Shown: positions 23,673-35,199 of the stretch, in pieces
Numbering within the stretch: position 1 is the first letter of the stretch
Layout: each line of letters starts with the position of its first letter
Source of the DNA: Silene conica
Lineage: Eukaryota; Streptophyta; Magnoliopsida; Caryophyllales; Caryophyllaceae
DNA: 64,000 nt
Direction of reading: 5' to 3'
Assembly: GCA_029255685.2 (NCBI GenBank)
Contig: CM055312.2
Location: forward strand, 13,664,649-13,728,648
Position numbers and translations under genes: made by a program
The notes under the pieces: model-generated
Told to the model about the DNA's origin: nothing
What the model saw: only the letters and a program-made list of their open reading frames with translations
Database searches by the model: none

Positions 23673-25188
23673 AGTAATAACACTGAAATCTAAAGGTGAA
23701 GCGTCAAAAATTAAGTTAAATTTTCCCAAGTCTCAGTTGAGCTCTTTCAAAACTAATACTACTATTGCGCAAGTTATTTATGACCTTAACTATGTCTTTT
23801 ACCCTTTAAGTCTATTCTCTCGATGAAAAAGATGGTTAACTTTTTACGTGTCGTATATTGAATATTCCATACCCAGCAAATTAATTACAATTGTGGATTA
23901 CCTCGTCCAAACAGATAATTGGCGTAGTAGAGAGTAGAGAGGCCTAGGATTCTCCCTCAAATGACTAAGGGATGAGTTTTGGTAATAATAGTAGCTGAAA
24001 AGCAGGGCCATACTCATGCGAGTAGTTCATGGCGTAACGCGAGAACATAAGTAGACACACGCTATAAAAGTTGACTAATGGAAACTTGAGGCCCCATTTT
24101 GATTGCTTGGATTTCAACAATTTTCGTACTTCTCTTCTTTGCTTTAGCTATTTCAAATATTCTCGCCTAAAACGGACATTTCCGTCTTAATCTTACGACG
24201 GTTATAGAAATAGTTAGGATCGAAATAAAATACTTTGGTGTTAGTAAAAGACCAAAAGACTTGTATTATATGATATGATATAATTATACACGTTATAATC
24301 TTAAAATAGACTTATAAAATTTATTTTAGATAACCAAATGTGTTTGGTGTGTTACTTGCTCACCCCATCCCTTAATCATGAGATTAGAGCTTCGATAATA
24401 TCCATGGGAATGGAGCAACACTTTGACCCAGCCACCGTTGTCCATGGTGGACACCTCCTTCAAATAAAAAAAACTTATTTTAGGTGACGACTTACTCAAT
24501 TTAGTTTTTTGAATTTTCGATAAATATTTAATTTTTTCTTACTTGGATTTTCAGTCAATTTTGTAGCATTTTCATTTGATATGCAAGTATTTTTCGAAAA
24601 AAAAAAGAATATAAATCAAACTTTAGTTTTTAAGTATATATGTATTTTTTCTGAGTTTAGTACCTCAAACTTTTATTTGTTTTTTAGTATATGTGTTTTT
24701 TTTCTTAGCTTATTAATGTTTATAAGTTAGATTTTAATTTTTCCGTCAAAACCCAAATTTAACTAAGGTTATATGTAACGTTTTTGAGTTTTATTTTAAT
24801 TTTTTGAGTTTAATGTTTAAGTGAATGAACTGATAAATTTTATTGGTAAACTCATAATTTTTAAATCAAAACTCAAAAACTTTATTATAATTTTCAGAAA
24901 CTATAGAACTTGTGATAATACATCAGATATATAATTTACCTAATAATATTTTTCCTTTTTACTTATATGTTATTTTTACTTTCTTTTTGCATTTAGTAAA
25001 GGATTTTATTAGGACAAAGTAGTATATTAGACAATTGTATTTTTCATATCTAACTCAAAGGGTTACTAGTTACTCGTATTACTTAGGACTTGCTTTGATT
25101 GAGGAAAAAATGGTGGAAAAATAATAAGGGAGTAATAATTTGGGTTATCTTAGTTAGTTGAGTATGAAAGTGATTATCCATCTAGGTA
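23673..25188. other. A/T-rich intergenic DNA, nothing recognised
   Basis: About 1.5 kb without a supported gene. It contains T- and A-rich tracts from about 24440 to 25080. No repeat family, RNA gene or conserved coding frame could be identified. Confidence 0.5.
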
Positions 25189-25193
25189 GCTTA

Positions 25194-26186
25194 TGTGGGG
25201 AATAAAGCATGTATTCACCCTAAACTTGCAGGATTATAATGAAAAATATAGTTGTGTTTATAGTCATAAGATTAAAAAGGATAAGAAAAAGAATTACAAC
25301 CTTGGGTCCTTGCTTGAAAAGGCCTAAGAACAGGAATTAAAGTAAATTCCCTCCTATAACTTGCACCCAAGACTTTGTTTGAGATGATGCCGCGTGTGCT
25401 AGAAAATACTCTCCAATTGCCTTGCAATATGGGGAAAGCTATTGAGGTTTTAGATGTGAGATCTGAGTTTTGGGAGAAGAATGCTCTCAAAACCCTAATT
25501 GTGAGAATTATGATTCAACAGTTCCTGACATAAGGAGAAGGACTCTCCTTATGTAGTACTTAGGGTGGGTCGGCCGAATTAGGGTAAGAGTGGGCTTTCT
25601 CCACTCTTACCTTATTCCTTTGCATGATTCGACCCGTTTTGCTAAATATTATTTGCGGGATTTTTATTATAAATCGCATACGTGTTATCAGATATTAATG
25701 CAGTCGATGTATTAATAATGGTCTGATAAAATTACGATATTGTATAATTACCCAAATTAATATAACTGTTTATATTAATACCCGAAATCAATATTTAATT
25801 AAATATAACTGCTTATATTTAATTTTACGAATTAATCATGTAATCCGCATTAGCTAAAATTATTTAATCCGTATTAAATAATAATCTCAACATCTTATTG
25901 ACTAATTTAATAGTCAATACCTCTGACTAACTGTTTAGTCATATCCGGCATAAATGTGACTGTATTTTCATACCTTCACATCTCTCAAACGTGTCCTATA
26001 GGTGTGACGTATAGGGACCAGTTGATCACCGCCATCCGTATGACAATAACGTCAAACTTATCTAGCAAGCCAACCGTTATTGATAAACGTGGATCAACTG
26101 GTAATAATACAAAAGTATGCCCTTGTGATCCTTAAAGAGATTTAATAAGTCATTGTACTTAATTGTCAAGGACACCAGCCCCAACA
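25194..26186 (-). mobile_element. Solo LTR, copia-like (993 bp)
   Basis: The block starts TGTGGGG and ends CCCAACA on the plus strand and is flanked by a perfect 5-bp duplication GCTTA (25189-25193, 26187-26191). It shares the block CCTATAGGTGTGAC...GCCAACCGTTATTGATAAACG with the solo LTR at 38799-39729, so both belong to one family. Element orientation is probably minus (TGTTGGGGCTGG... start). The copia assignment rests on the TGTTGG start and is tentative. No internal region remains, which indicates LTR-LTR recombination. Confidence 0.85.
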
Positions 26187-26191
26187 GCTTA

Positions 26192-26805
26192 TCACCAGTA
26201 AGTCTCTCTTACGACGGATATATCCGTCGTAAATTTTGTAAGAGGTTAATTTCTCATTTGTGTATAGATATGTCCATTTTAATTATGTGAAAATGTATAA
26301 CAAAAAGTGGAAGTTGTATATTAAAAGTATTTAAAATTAGAGTGATGTGATTTTTATTTATCGTTTGATTTATTCTAAAAAAAATTAAACTTTCTGAATA
26401 ATGATTTCGATTTTTTTCTTTATATAAAAAAGTAAGTAAGCCCATTTTCTATTACTAATTTAAATTTAATGTTTACAAATTTCTTAATTTCTTATAAACT
26501 ACATAAAATTAAAATGACGTGATTTTTATTTGTCCTTCTATTTTATTCTAATAATAGACATAAAAATTTAAAATTTAGTATGTATTTTTTTAATTACTCT
26601 TAAATAGTGGAATGTTAAAATATGCATTTGATCGTCTTTTTATTATATTTATAGATTTTTTTTAAAATTAAATAAACTAAAGTTTAAAGTTTATCATGCT
26701 ATTATTTGCATTTAATGATTACAATTTTTTTTCTTTTCTTTTCAAAATAAAGGATGATGATGTGGCTTGATAAATTACTTTTAAATAGTGGAATGATGAA
26801 ATATT
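26192..26805. other. A/T-rich intergenic DNA with a short palindrome
   Basis: A palindrome ACGACGGATATATCCGTCGT lies near 26211-26230. The rest has loosely repeated words, such as TAAATAGTGGAATG at about 26603 and 26784 and TATGCATTTGATCGTC near 26622, the latter resembling the DNA just right of the next LTR element (33495-33530). No gene is visible. Confidence 0.5.
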
Positions 26806-26810
26806 ATGCA

Positions 26811-28300
26811 TGACAGGGGTGTCGTATATCTGTCAAAGATAAACCAACTGGCATAAACTAATATAGCTAGGGAAGTCGGGTCGAATCCACAGGGAGGCAA
26901 GATATCTGTTCTAAGGTTCGCTTATCGGTCACAAGGGGGGTTGTGTTTTCTGTTTTATATTCTAAAATCTAAAGGTAAAAGAAAGGATAAGAAATATAAA
27001 CGAAAAACTAGAGAAAGGGGAAACTAGGATCATCGGTTCAACATGGCCTAAGGTAGAAGGAAGAAATTAAGAATGTATTAAACTAGGAAAGGGGTAGTGA
27101 AAAGTCCTTTCGGTCCGCTATTCGCCCTAGGATAAAACTAACAAAATTTCGCTCTAGCTACTTCCTCCCAAAGTTCATTGCCGATCTACCTTTTCCAATC
27201 TTTCGATCTAGGTCAAGGGAATCCATACAATTAGTTGAATGTGTCGACTCAAGCAATCAAAATCTATTATATGCAGCACAATGATTAAATGGAATCCCTA
27301 ATCTAAAACATTCACTACAACAACTAATCCTAAGCCATGGTTCCCCTAAATCCTAGTACAAAATCTAGCTAATCATGCTTAAACAATTAGTAACAACGAT
27401 GAAATGAAGGGGGTTAAACATCATAAAAGAAGAGAGAAAGGAAAACATAAATTAATTAACAAAGTAGAAAAGAAGTACCGCTATTACAAGATTAGGAATA
27501 AGATGAACGAGAAATCTGATCCGAAAGCAAAGATATAATCTAACCAACTAATTAGGGTTCTTGTGAAAAATGGAAAATGAAAATGAATTCTGAAGTTTTC
27601 TACTGCTACTGTCATGTAAAAGATGATGTTTAGTGCTTTAACATAGTCCCTTATATAGAAAATTATATTACAACACTGATCTTGACCTAAAACAGAATTG
27701 CGGAATCCGAAGCCCGTAAGTGAAGTGCTCGATCGAGTTCCAAATTCACTCGATCGAGTAAAAGTCTCCAAAATCCCCTCGATCGAGTAAAGCAAAGACT
27801 CAATCGAGGTCTTTCCCTCTGATAATGACTCGATCGAGGAAAGAAGCCCTCGATCGAAGAGAAAGAGTACTCGATCGAGTATTTCTCAGCGCGTAATTCC
27901 TGCACCGAGCACTGAATTTCAAACGGTTGCGTTGGAAAGCTAAGAGGACAAACTTTCATCTCCAATTGGAATCAATTGATTATCTGTTGTAGAACTCGAG
28001 ATATGGCTCTCCAAAGTAGGTACTAGCAAATTGAAGCTCTTCCTTCACTCGATAGACTTTCATTCCTTCTATGTGCATCTCAAAATGGTAGTGACAAGCT
28101 CCGACTCAACTCTTCTCCTAAATTCATGCATAGGGACATGTTTTAGGCTTGATTATGATCTTCTCCGGCTCATATATGCAAATAGCACAAGACAAACCAA
28201 AGTAGACTATTCGAGGGACATTTGTAGTAAAACACTACGAAATAAGCATGGAAATGCGTGCTAAAATGGCCTAAAAGGTCTATATAAAATGCACGCATCA
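26811..28300 (-). repeat. LTR (3' in element orientation)
   Basis: Starts TGACAGGGG and ends GCACGCATCA on the plus strand. A TATA box lies on the minus strand at 27651-27660 and seven CTCGATCGAG-type palindromes lie just upstream of it (27728-27880). Its partner is 31970-33494. Confidence 0.92.
27728..27880. repeat. CTCGATCGAG palindrome array in U3
   Basis: Seven copies of the 10-bp palindrome CTCGATCGAG, two of them varied, occur in 153 bp. In element orientation they end about 70 bp upstream of the TATA box at 27651-27660. The partner LTR holds the same array at 32881-33032. Confidence 0.9.
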
Positions 28301-29981
28301 AACTTCCCCAAACCAAACCTTTGTTTGTCCTCAAGCAAACGCATGCAACTAACGAAGATTAAATAGATATAAGTAAAACATGGACAAGCTGAAAACTGTC
28401 GACTCAAACCATTTAATGCACATGAATCACTACTAATAGCTCAATATCCAAGCGAACGAATTTATGCATATTTCAAATAAATGTTGAACTTTCGACCTTG
28501 CAATACTTTCAAAATTGGACTCTCCCGGGTCACTCTTCTCTCAACAAGGCAAAGGGTAAGCAAATTATATGTAAGAGAGAAATAAATAAAAGTCGCTCAC
28601 CTAGACTTCGACCAACATAATCGTGCATGCAATTTAGTATGATAAGTAATTCTAGCTACCGTACACATACATTCCAACCATTCAGGGTCCATCACACGCC
28701 GAATACTTGCAAAGTTTTGGATAAGTGAGGTTATGTGTAAGAAGAGGCAAAACGATATGGGAATGAGAGGGAAAGTAGCCAAGCTAGCATCCTAATCAAA
28801 CCGAATAAAACAACCACTTCTAACTCACTGAATTAAGATAATGCCTTAAAAATTAGGCAATCAACTCACTAATCCAAAATAAAACTCCTCATAAAATATG
28901 AATTGCAACATAGGAAAAATATTCCAATTTCTATTTTTTTTTCTTTTCTTTTTTTTTTCTGCCGTTTTCTTTTCTCATTTTGCTTTTCTCTTTTTTTCTC
29001 ATTTTTTCTTTTTGATGATTTTGTCTTTTTCGGCAGTTTCTTTTCTTTCCATTTTTTCCTATCCACTATTTCATTTACCAACTTCATACAATAAGAATCG
29101 AGCCAAAATTGATGCAAATAACCGAATACCACTAAAACTACTCAACTAGCTCAGCAAAAGGTAAGCTTAGTTTATGGATTGTAGCTAAAGGGTCAACTGG
29201 CAATTTTTTGGCTAATGTGAAGTTAATGGGTAGAATGCATAAAAGGGATTTTTCAAGCATTCTCCAAACATGTGATACCATCCACAAACCCGAATGTATG
29301 CAGGCAATAAGCAATTAAATTTCATACTTGTGCAAATTAATTTTACATGACATGCAGAGAGTAACTACTCACAATCCTAAATGAACCGGTCATGAATGAC
29401 ACCAGTTAAAGCTCTAAACCTTAGAAAGCCAAAATTTTCGGTCAAGTCTACTAGTTCAACAAATTTTGAAACGAAATTCGAGAAATTGCTATGGAATTTG
29501 CTAAAAGACGTGAAACAGTGCAAGGCTTAAGTATAAAGACAATTTTCAGCAAAGAAACACTCCAATCTGACTCAACCTAATATGCAAAAGTAAACGGGAT
29601 TTGTTTTGAATTTTTTGATTTTTGGAAATAAAACAACAATGCATGCGAAAATTGAAACGTGCGAACAGAAATGTAGTAAAAACAATATGCATACACAGAT
29701 ATAAATACAAAACCTCCCCAAAACAAACCGTACAATGTCCCCATTGTACAAAGTAAAGGAAAAGAAATGCAAACTAAAGAGAATGAGTCAGAAATTTACA
29801 AGAGTGCGCGCACCACGGACCTCCCCAAACCAAACCAGATATAGGAGGTCGCAATCGAAGCGCAGAAGTCAACCAAAGTAGTCTATCGCATTCTGTCACA
29901 GTGGTTGGTACAAGAACGACATCTAGATCGAATAATAACAGCGCTTGATCGAATTGTTTGCCTTGTAGACCCTCTTCTCGA
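28301..29981 (-). other. Non-coding internal part of the shortened element
   Basis: About 1.7 kb between the protease remnant and the polypurine tract has no convincing coding frame. It has a T-rich run at 28920-29040 and ends in CCCCAAACCAAACC words repeated at about 28307, 29716 and 29822, which resemble the polypurine tract in reverse complement. Confidence 0.6.
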
Positions 29982-30944
29982 TCAACCAACAACACAAATC
30001 AATGGCCCACCACTAGGCTTCTGACTGAATGCGGTGACTTCAGCAATTGTTAAGCTGACATCCGGCCTCCACAGCTTGGTGATGGAAGAATGGGAGCTTC
30101 TCACAACACCCGGGTCCCAAACTATCACCTCGTTACGCGACTTCTTCCTAGACAGCATAACATTGTCAACACCTCCTTCTGGGTCGTCTATCCAAGTAGT
30201 TCCAGATTCCAAGCAAGGAGCACCCATCACACCTCCCGGGTCTTTGAACTTGTCAAAACTTGTAAAAAGAGAAACAAAGAGATGTTCCTCCAATTTGCTC
30301 CCAGAATGGGGCGGAGGCGTCATAACAACAGTAACGATACATGACTCAGAAAAATGCTCAGACGGAATGGCAACGGACTCTACAAGAGGGATATTATCGC
30401 AAGGTACGATATGTATTGGTTCCCTAGGGTCATCAGACTTAGTAAAAACCAAATCCTCTCCCCCAACCTGAAAGGTTAGTGTCCCAATCCCGACATCAAC
30501 AATTGCGCCAGCAGTGCACAAAAACGGTCTTCCCAAAATAATGGGAATGTTAACAATGAAATCTGCGGGAATATAGAAATTCGCGATCCTAACAGGTAAA
30601 TAATGTAAAGCTCCTTTGACCCGTACATAAGAGTAATCAGTCAACTGAACAGTCGTTCTAGCGCGCGTAAACTTAGTCAAACCCAATTTCATTGCAAGAG
30701 ACAAAGGTAAGACATTTACACTAGAATCGAGGTCACATAAAGCATTATCGAACAAATGGGTCCCTATAGAACATGGAATAGAAAAATGACTTGGGTCAGA
30801 CATTGTAGGAAGGGTCTCATTCCAAAGAAGTGTGCTGCACTCTTTAGTCATAGCTACATTCATTACCGTCTCACTAGTATCCTTCTTAGACCAATCGATT
30901 CGAGAAATAGAATCAGCACAAGTAGGTACTAGATGAGTAATCAT
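29982..30944 (-). pseudogene. Retroelement protease-region remnant
   Basis: This piece of an Athila-type polyprotein shows an aspartic-protease-like fold pattern: HFSIPCSIG, then a region equivalent to the active-site loop, VQLTDYSYVRVKGAL, and [17 protein letters not shown]. The same order occurs in the gag-pol at 13058-19105 around its residue 850-960. Downstream polymerase domains are missing. It is a fossil fragment. Confidence 0.75.
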
Positions 30945-31220
30945 CTCATCGTAGTGAGCATGACATTTAGAGCCCGTATGCGGTCCAGAAATCCACGGTG
31001 TGGCAGCAATCGTTATGGATAAGGAACTCGATCATGATAGGATTTAATCGAATATTCCCTTGTATCGTCACTCGGAGTAGGTGTTGATGACGATTTTATA
31101 GTTTCCAAGGCTACAGAGGTTGATCGAATAGTGGTACTACTCGGTCGACTGGTTGTCCCATCATCGGTAGTCGATTGAGGATCAGTGAATAGTCGAATGA
31201 ACGCTTCTTCCTCAAGAGTC

Positions 31221-31406
31221 CTCGATCGAGTATATATATCCTCTCGAACGAGGGTTGCAGCCTCAGTTCTGTTCGATCTGAGTGTCAGTGTTAACTCGAT
31301 CGAAGTCATTCTCTTTGCAATTGCTCGATCGAACAATTTCAGTTGTTCGATCGAATAGCCTCTTCTCCAACCAACTCGATCGAGTACTGTGAGATACTCG
31401 ATCGAA
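31221..31406. repeat. Internal CTCGATCGAG-type palindrome array
   Basis: At least five copies of the same palindrome or one-arm variants (TCGATCGA core) occur near 31221, 31294, 31323, 31375 and 31394, with related GTTCGATCGAAT near 31346. They lie inside the degraded gag-side region of the element, well away from the LTRs. Confidence 0.8.
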
Positions 31407-31478
31407 TTGATTAACCAACGAAGCTACTATGATAGCGTCTTCATGCTCAATGCTTTCGCTCAGATTGTTTACTTGGGC

Positions 31479-31790
31479 CTACAACTTCTCGATACGGATG
31501 TTGTAAGAGTTGCTAGATTGCACCCTTAATATCAATGCCTCTATCATTTGGACCATCTCAGCAAACTTATCATTTTTAGCGGGTGGAGGGGCTTGTTGTA
31601 GTGAGAACGGATAACAAGACTGTTGGAAGTCCTGTTGCAGCAGCGGTTGTGGCGTAAGAGCAGTGTAGTAATTACCACAACCCCAAGATCTTTTCCTCTC
31701 CCAACTAGCAGATTTTTCAGCTTGGGCTTCAAACTGAGCGATCAATCGGGATACGAACATCATCTTGCCAAAGGGATCGAAGGTACTCAA
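31479..31790 (-). pseudogene. Retroelement gag-side remnant
   Basis: A short open stretch (FDPFGKMMFVSRLIAQFEAQAEK) lies between the primer-binding site and the protease remnant, where gag would be expected. Q-rich residues follow. It is too short and altered to assign a domain. Confidence 0.45.
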
Positions 31791-31946
31791 GCCTTCCCTT
31801 CGATAGTCTCCCTCACTAGCCTGTCTAATAAACCTGTGGGCCTATCAAAACAGCACTAAAGAAAAAGATAAGAACTGCCACAGGGAATAAATTTCCCTGA
31901 GACTAAGATAAAATAAACGAAACAAAAAACATATAGGGCAATTGCG

Positions 31947-31964
31947 TTCTCGGCAACGGCGCCA
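31947..31964 (-). other. Primer-binding site of the shortened element
   Basis: On the minus strand TGGCGCCGTTGCCG starts five bases from the LTR at 31970. It is the same tRNA-Asp-type primer site as in the 6200-20997 element and sets the orientation to minus. Confidence 0.8.
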
Positions 31965-31969
31965 AAATT

Positions 31970-33494
31970 TGACAGGGGTGTCATATACCTATCAAAGATA
32001 AACTAACTGGCCTAAACTAATATAGCTAGGGAAGTCGGGTCGAATCCACATGGAGGCAAGATATCTGTTCTAAGGTTCGCTTATCTGTCACAAGGGGGTT
32101 TTGTTTGTTGTTTTATATTCTAAAATCTAAAGGTAAAAGAAAGGATAAGAAATATAAACGAAAAACTAGAGAAAGGGGAAACTAGGATCATCGGTTCACC
32201 ATGGCCTAAGGTAGAAGGAAGAAATTAAGAATGTATTAAACTTGGAAAGGGGTAGTGAAAAGGTCATTTCGGTCCGCTATTCGCCCTAGGATAAAACTAA
32301 CAATTTTTCGCTCTAGCTAGTTACTCCCAAAGTTCACTGCCGATCGACCTTTTCCAATCTTTCGATCTAGGTCAAGGGGATCCATACAATTAATTGAATG
32401 CGTCGACTCAAACAATCAAAAGCTATTATATGCAATGATTAAATGCAATCCTTAATCTAAAACATTCACTACAACAACTAATCCTAAGCCATGGTCCCCT
32501 AAATCCTTGTACAAAATCTAGCAAATCATGCTTAAACAATTAGTAACAACGATGAAAGGAAGGGGGTTAAACATCATAAAAGAAGAGAGAAAGGAAAACA
32601 TAAATTAATTAACAAAGTACAGAAGAAGTACCGCGATTACAAGATTACGAATAAGATGAACGAGAAATCTGATCCGAAAGCAAAGAAATAATCTAACCAA
32701 CTAATTAGGGTTCTTGTGAAAAATGGAAAATGAAAATGAGATCTGAAGTTTTCTACTGCTACTGTCGTGTAAAAGATGATGTTTAGTGCTTTAAACTAGT
32801 CCCTTATATAGAGAATTAGATTACAACACTGATCTTGACCTAAAACAGAATTACGGAATCCGAAGCCCGTAAGTGAAGTGCTCGATCGAGTTCCAAGTTC
32901 ACTCGATCAAGTAAAAGTCTCCAAAATCCCCTCGATCGAGTAAAGCAAGGACTCAATCGAGGTCTTTCCCTCTGATAATGACTCGATCGAGCAAAGAAGC
33001 CCTCGATCGAATAGAAAGAGTACTCGATCGAGTACTTCTCAGCGCGTAATTCCAGCACTGGGCACTGAATTTCAAACGGCTGTCATTTCTTCGTTAGTCG
33101 TGCAAATCAAGCATTTTTGGTGGCGTTGGAAAGCTAAGAGGACCAGCTCTCATCTATAATTTGAATTACTTGATTAAATATTGTAGAAATCGAGATATGG
33201 CTCTCCAAAGTAGGTACTAGCAAATTGAAGCTCTTCCTTCGCTCGATAGACTTTCATTGCTTCTATGCGCATCTCAAAATGGTAGTGACAAGCTCCGACT
33301 AAACTCTTCTCCTAAATGCATGCATAGGGACATGTTTAAGGCTTTATTATGATCTTCTCCGGCTCATATATGCAAATAGCACAAGACAAACCAAAGTAGA
33401 CTATTCAGGGGACATTTGTAGTAAAACACTACGAAATAAGCATGGAAATGCGTGCTAAAATGGCCTAAAAGGTCTATATAAAATGCACGCATCA
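31970..33494 (-). repeat. LTR (5' in element orientation)
   Basis: Matches 26811-28300 with scattered differences and about 40 extra bases near 33080-33125. It keeps the TATA box (about 32803-32812 on the minus strand) and the palindrome array (32881-33032). Confidence 0.92.
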
Positions 33495-33499
33495 ATGCA

Positions 33500-34288
33500 T
33501 TTGATTGTCTTTTTATTATATTTATATATATGTTAATAAATTGATTAAAACTCTTTATATTACTTAACACCTATAATTTTCATTAATATTTTTTTGCTAT
33601 TTAATTCACCTCTTGAGTTTCTCGACAATCAATTATCTAATTTTATAATCCCACAATATAAATTAAAACTTAAAATAAATACGGAAATTTATGGTGATGT
33701 AATGTCTATAAAAACGATAATACCTATAATAGTTTATATTCACTTTATTTATTTATTATCTATTGCCCATGAGTTTCGATGCAATGATTATATTTTATGT
33801 TTTAATTTAATTATTTGATGATAATGAGTATACTGAGAATTATTGTTGAGTGTTGTTGTTGCGGTGGTGGTGGTGTCCAATAAAATATATTTTAATTTGT
33901 TATGTTTGTTTTTATAATCATTTGTTGTATATTTGAATTAATGTTTTCCATTTAGGATAATTTATATTTTTACATGTAATAATGTTTTAATTCGTTTGTC
34001 AAGTTTTTGCCATGTTGATCTTTTGGTCAAAATATTGTTTATATAAGTTTTAAAGCATCATGAAATGTATGTAAATGCAGATAAGGCAAAACATCACGTG
34101 GGTAATTTCAAGAGAAAAGAAATACAGAAGGCACGAAACTGAGCTAAAATTAAAGTTACAAAAAGCAAGGTAAAAACCTTAAGTTATGGATGTATTGTTT
34201 TATTAAAAGATTTACTCGAATAAAAGAGCGCATAAGTTAACGAGTTTGATAGATTTCAGTGCAAATTTTAGACAACTATTTTGTTCAT
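33500..34288. other. A/T-rich intergenic DNA, nothing recognised
   Basis: No gene or known repeat is supported. The first 40 bases resemble 26622-26660 on the other side of the LTR element, which suggests an old local duplication at the insertion site. Confidence 0.45.
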
Positions 34289-34418
34289 ATATATATATAG
34301 AAATTGAATCACGTGAGGCACCCTTCTTAGGGTGAGGCCGCTGGACTCATCTCTACCATTCAAATTATTAATAACATATGGTTTAGATCAAACCATGTCA
34401 TCTATTATTAATTTCTAC

Positions 34419-34580
34419 TACTGCCACAAATTACAACAGTAACGGAGATATTATACCAGCTAAAAGATCCGATCTTGGCACTTCTGATCCTTCCACTCCC
34501 TTTGATATAGGCGCAGGGCTGGTAAATGCAGCAAGAGCATTAGATCCTGGTCTAGTATTTATACCAGGTGAGTTACCATG
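34419..34580 (+). pseudogene. Captured subtilase (S8) exon fragment
   Basis: The plus-strand frame reads TNYNSNGDIIPAKRSDLG followed by PSTPFDIGAGLVNAARALDPGLVFIPG. This is the segment of plant subtilisin-like proteases just after the catalytic serine, where the family has TPFDxGAGxVNPxxALDPGLV. An apparent splice donor, CCAG followed by GTGAGT, ends it at about 34569. No catalytic residue lies in the piece, so it cannot be a working protease. It sits between the left TIR and a tandem array and is most simply a host exon picked up by the element. Confidence 0.8.
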
Positions 34581-35180
34581 AATAACCCATTTTGAAAAAT
34601 GTGACGTAGCGTGGACTGATTTTCTTCTGATCACTTTTTTGCTTCATTGCGGGTCAATTAGACGTTTCTGCCGTGTTGAAATCTTGGTAAATGATAGTAT
34701 TATCAAACCACCCCAGTTTCTTGTACCAAATTTGGCTCAGCTGGCCTCGTATTGCTTTACTGATACATTGATAGCCCCCTTGTTCATTATGGGTATGTAT
34801 ATTTGTATTCCATTCAAGATTGGTAGTTCTAGTGGTACAGTTATTTTTGGCACAAGTAGTTACTGGTTGCTCGGATTTTTGTATTTCTTCTTGAACTGTC
34901 GTATTAATCTCCATTCTCAATATTATTGCAGTGAACGCACGACGTGATAGGTAGATTAAGAGAAGAAGACAGAAATAGGTTTGGAGATCAATTGTTACAG
35001 CGATTACGCTTGGTAGTGCTGCGTTGGCATGGTCTTTCTTTCCCAGTGGAAAAGGATCATCTTCGACCAAGCTTACAGAAGCTTCTGAACAGTAATGAAC
35101 GTCCTATCACTACCCTATCTTCACAAAAAAAGTAACTACAAAATTAGGCGCTCTATTTGGTATCCTATAGTTGCATACTT
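34581..35180. other. Unassigned internal DNA of the TIR element
   Basis: Overlapping open frames of about 100-138 codons occur on both strands (34639-34947 plus, 34654-35070 minus). None shows a domain that I recognise. Base composition is less A/T-rich than the flanks, so this may be further captured gene DNA. Confidence 0.35.
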
Positions 35181-35199
35181 ATCTGCTATGCAGAATGCA

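Larger units (their letters stand above)
26811..33494 (-). mobile_element. Athila-related LTR element, internally shortened
   Basis: Two LTRs (26811-28300 and 31970-33494) flank only 3.67 kb of internal DNA, with a 5-bp duplication ATGCA outside (26806-26810, 33495-33499). The primer-binding site has the same tRNA-Asp-type GGCGCCGTTGCCG core as the Athila element at 6200-20997, and the polypurine tract GGTTTGGGGAAGTT adjoins the other LTR. Remnants of gag and protease exist; reverse transcriptase, RNase H and integrase are absent. The LTRs differ by a few percent plus one indel of about 40 bp, so it is clearly older than the 6200-20997 element. It is broken, with large losses and several smaller breaks. 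Confidence 0.9.

Noticed and set aside
27728-27880. CTCGATCGAG copies as restriction-type or Dam-like sites
   Set aside because: The setting is a eukaryotic LTR promoter; no methylase or bacterial context.
28898-29149. F-rich open frames around 28900-29150
   Set aside because: Low-complexity T runs inside the retroelement 3' untranslated region.
34654-35070. A 138-codon minus-strand frame in the TIR element as a gene
   Set aside because: No domain recognised and overlapping frames on the other strand are as long; left as unassigned DNA.
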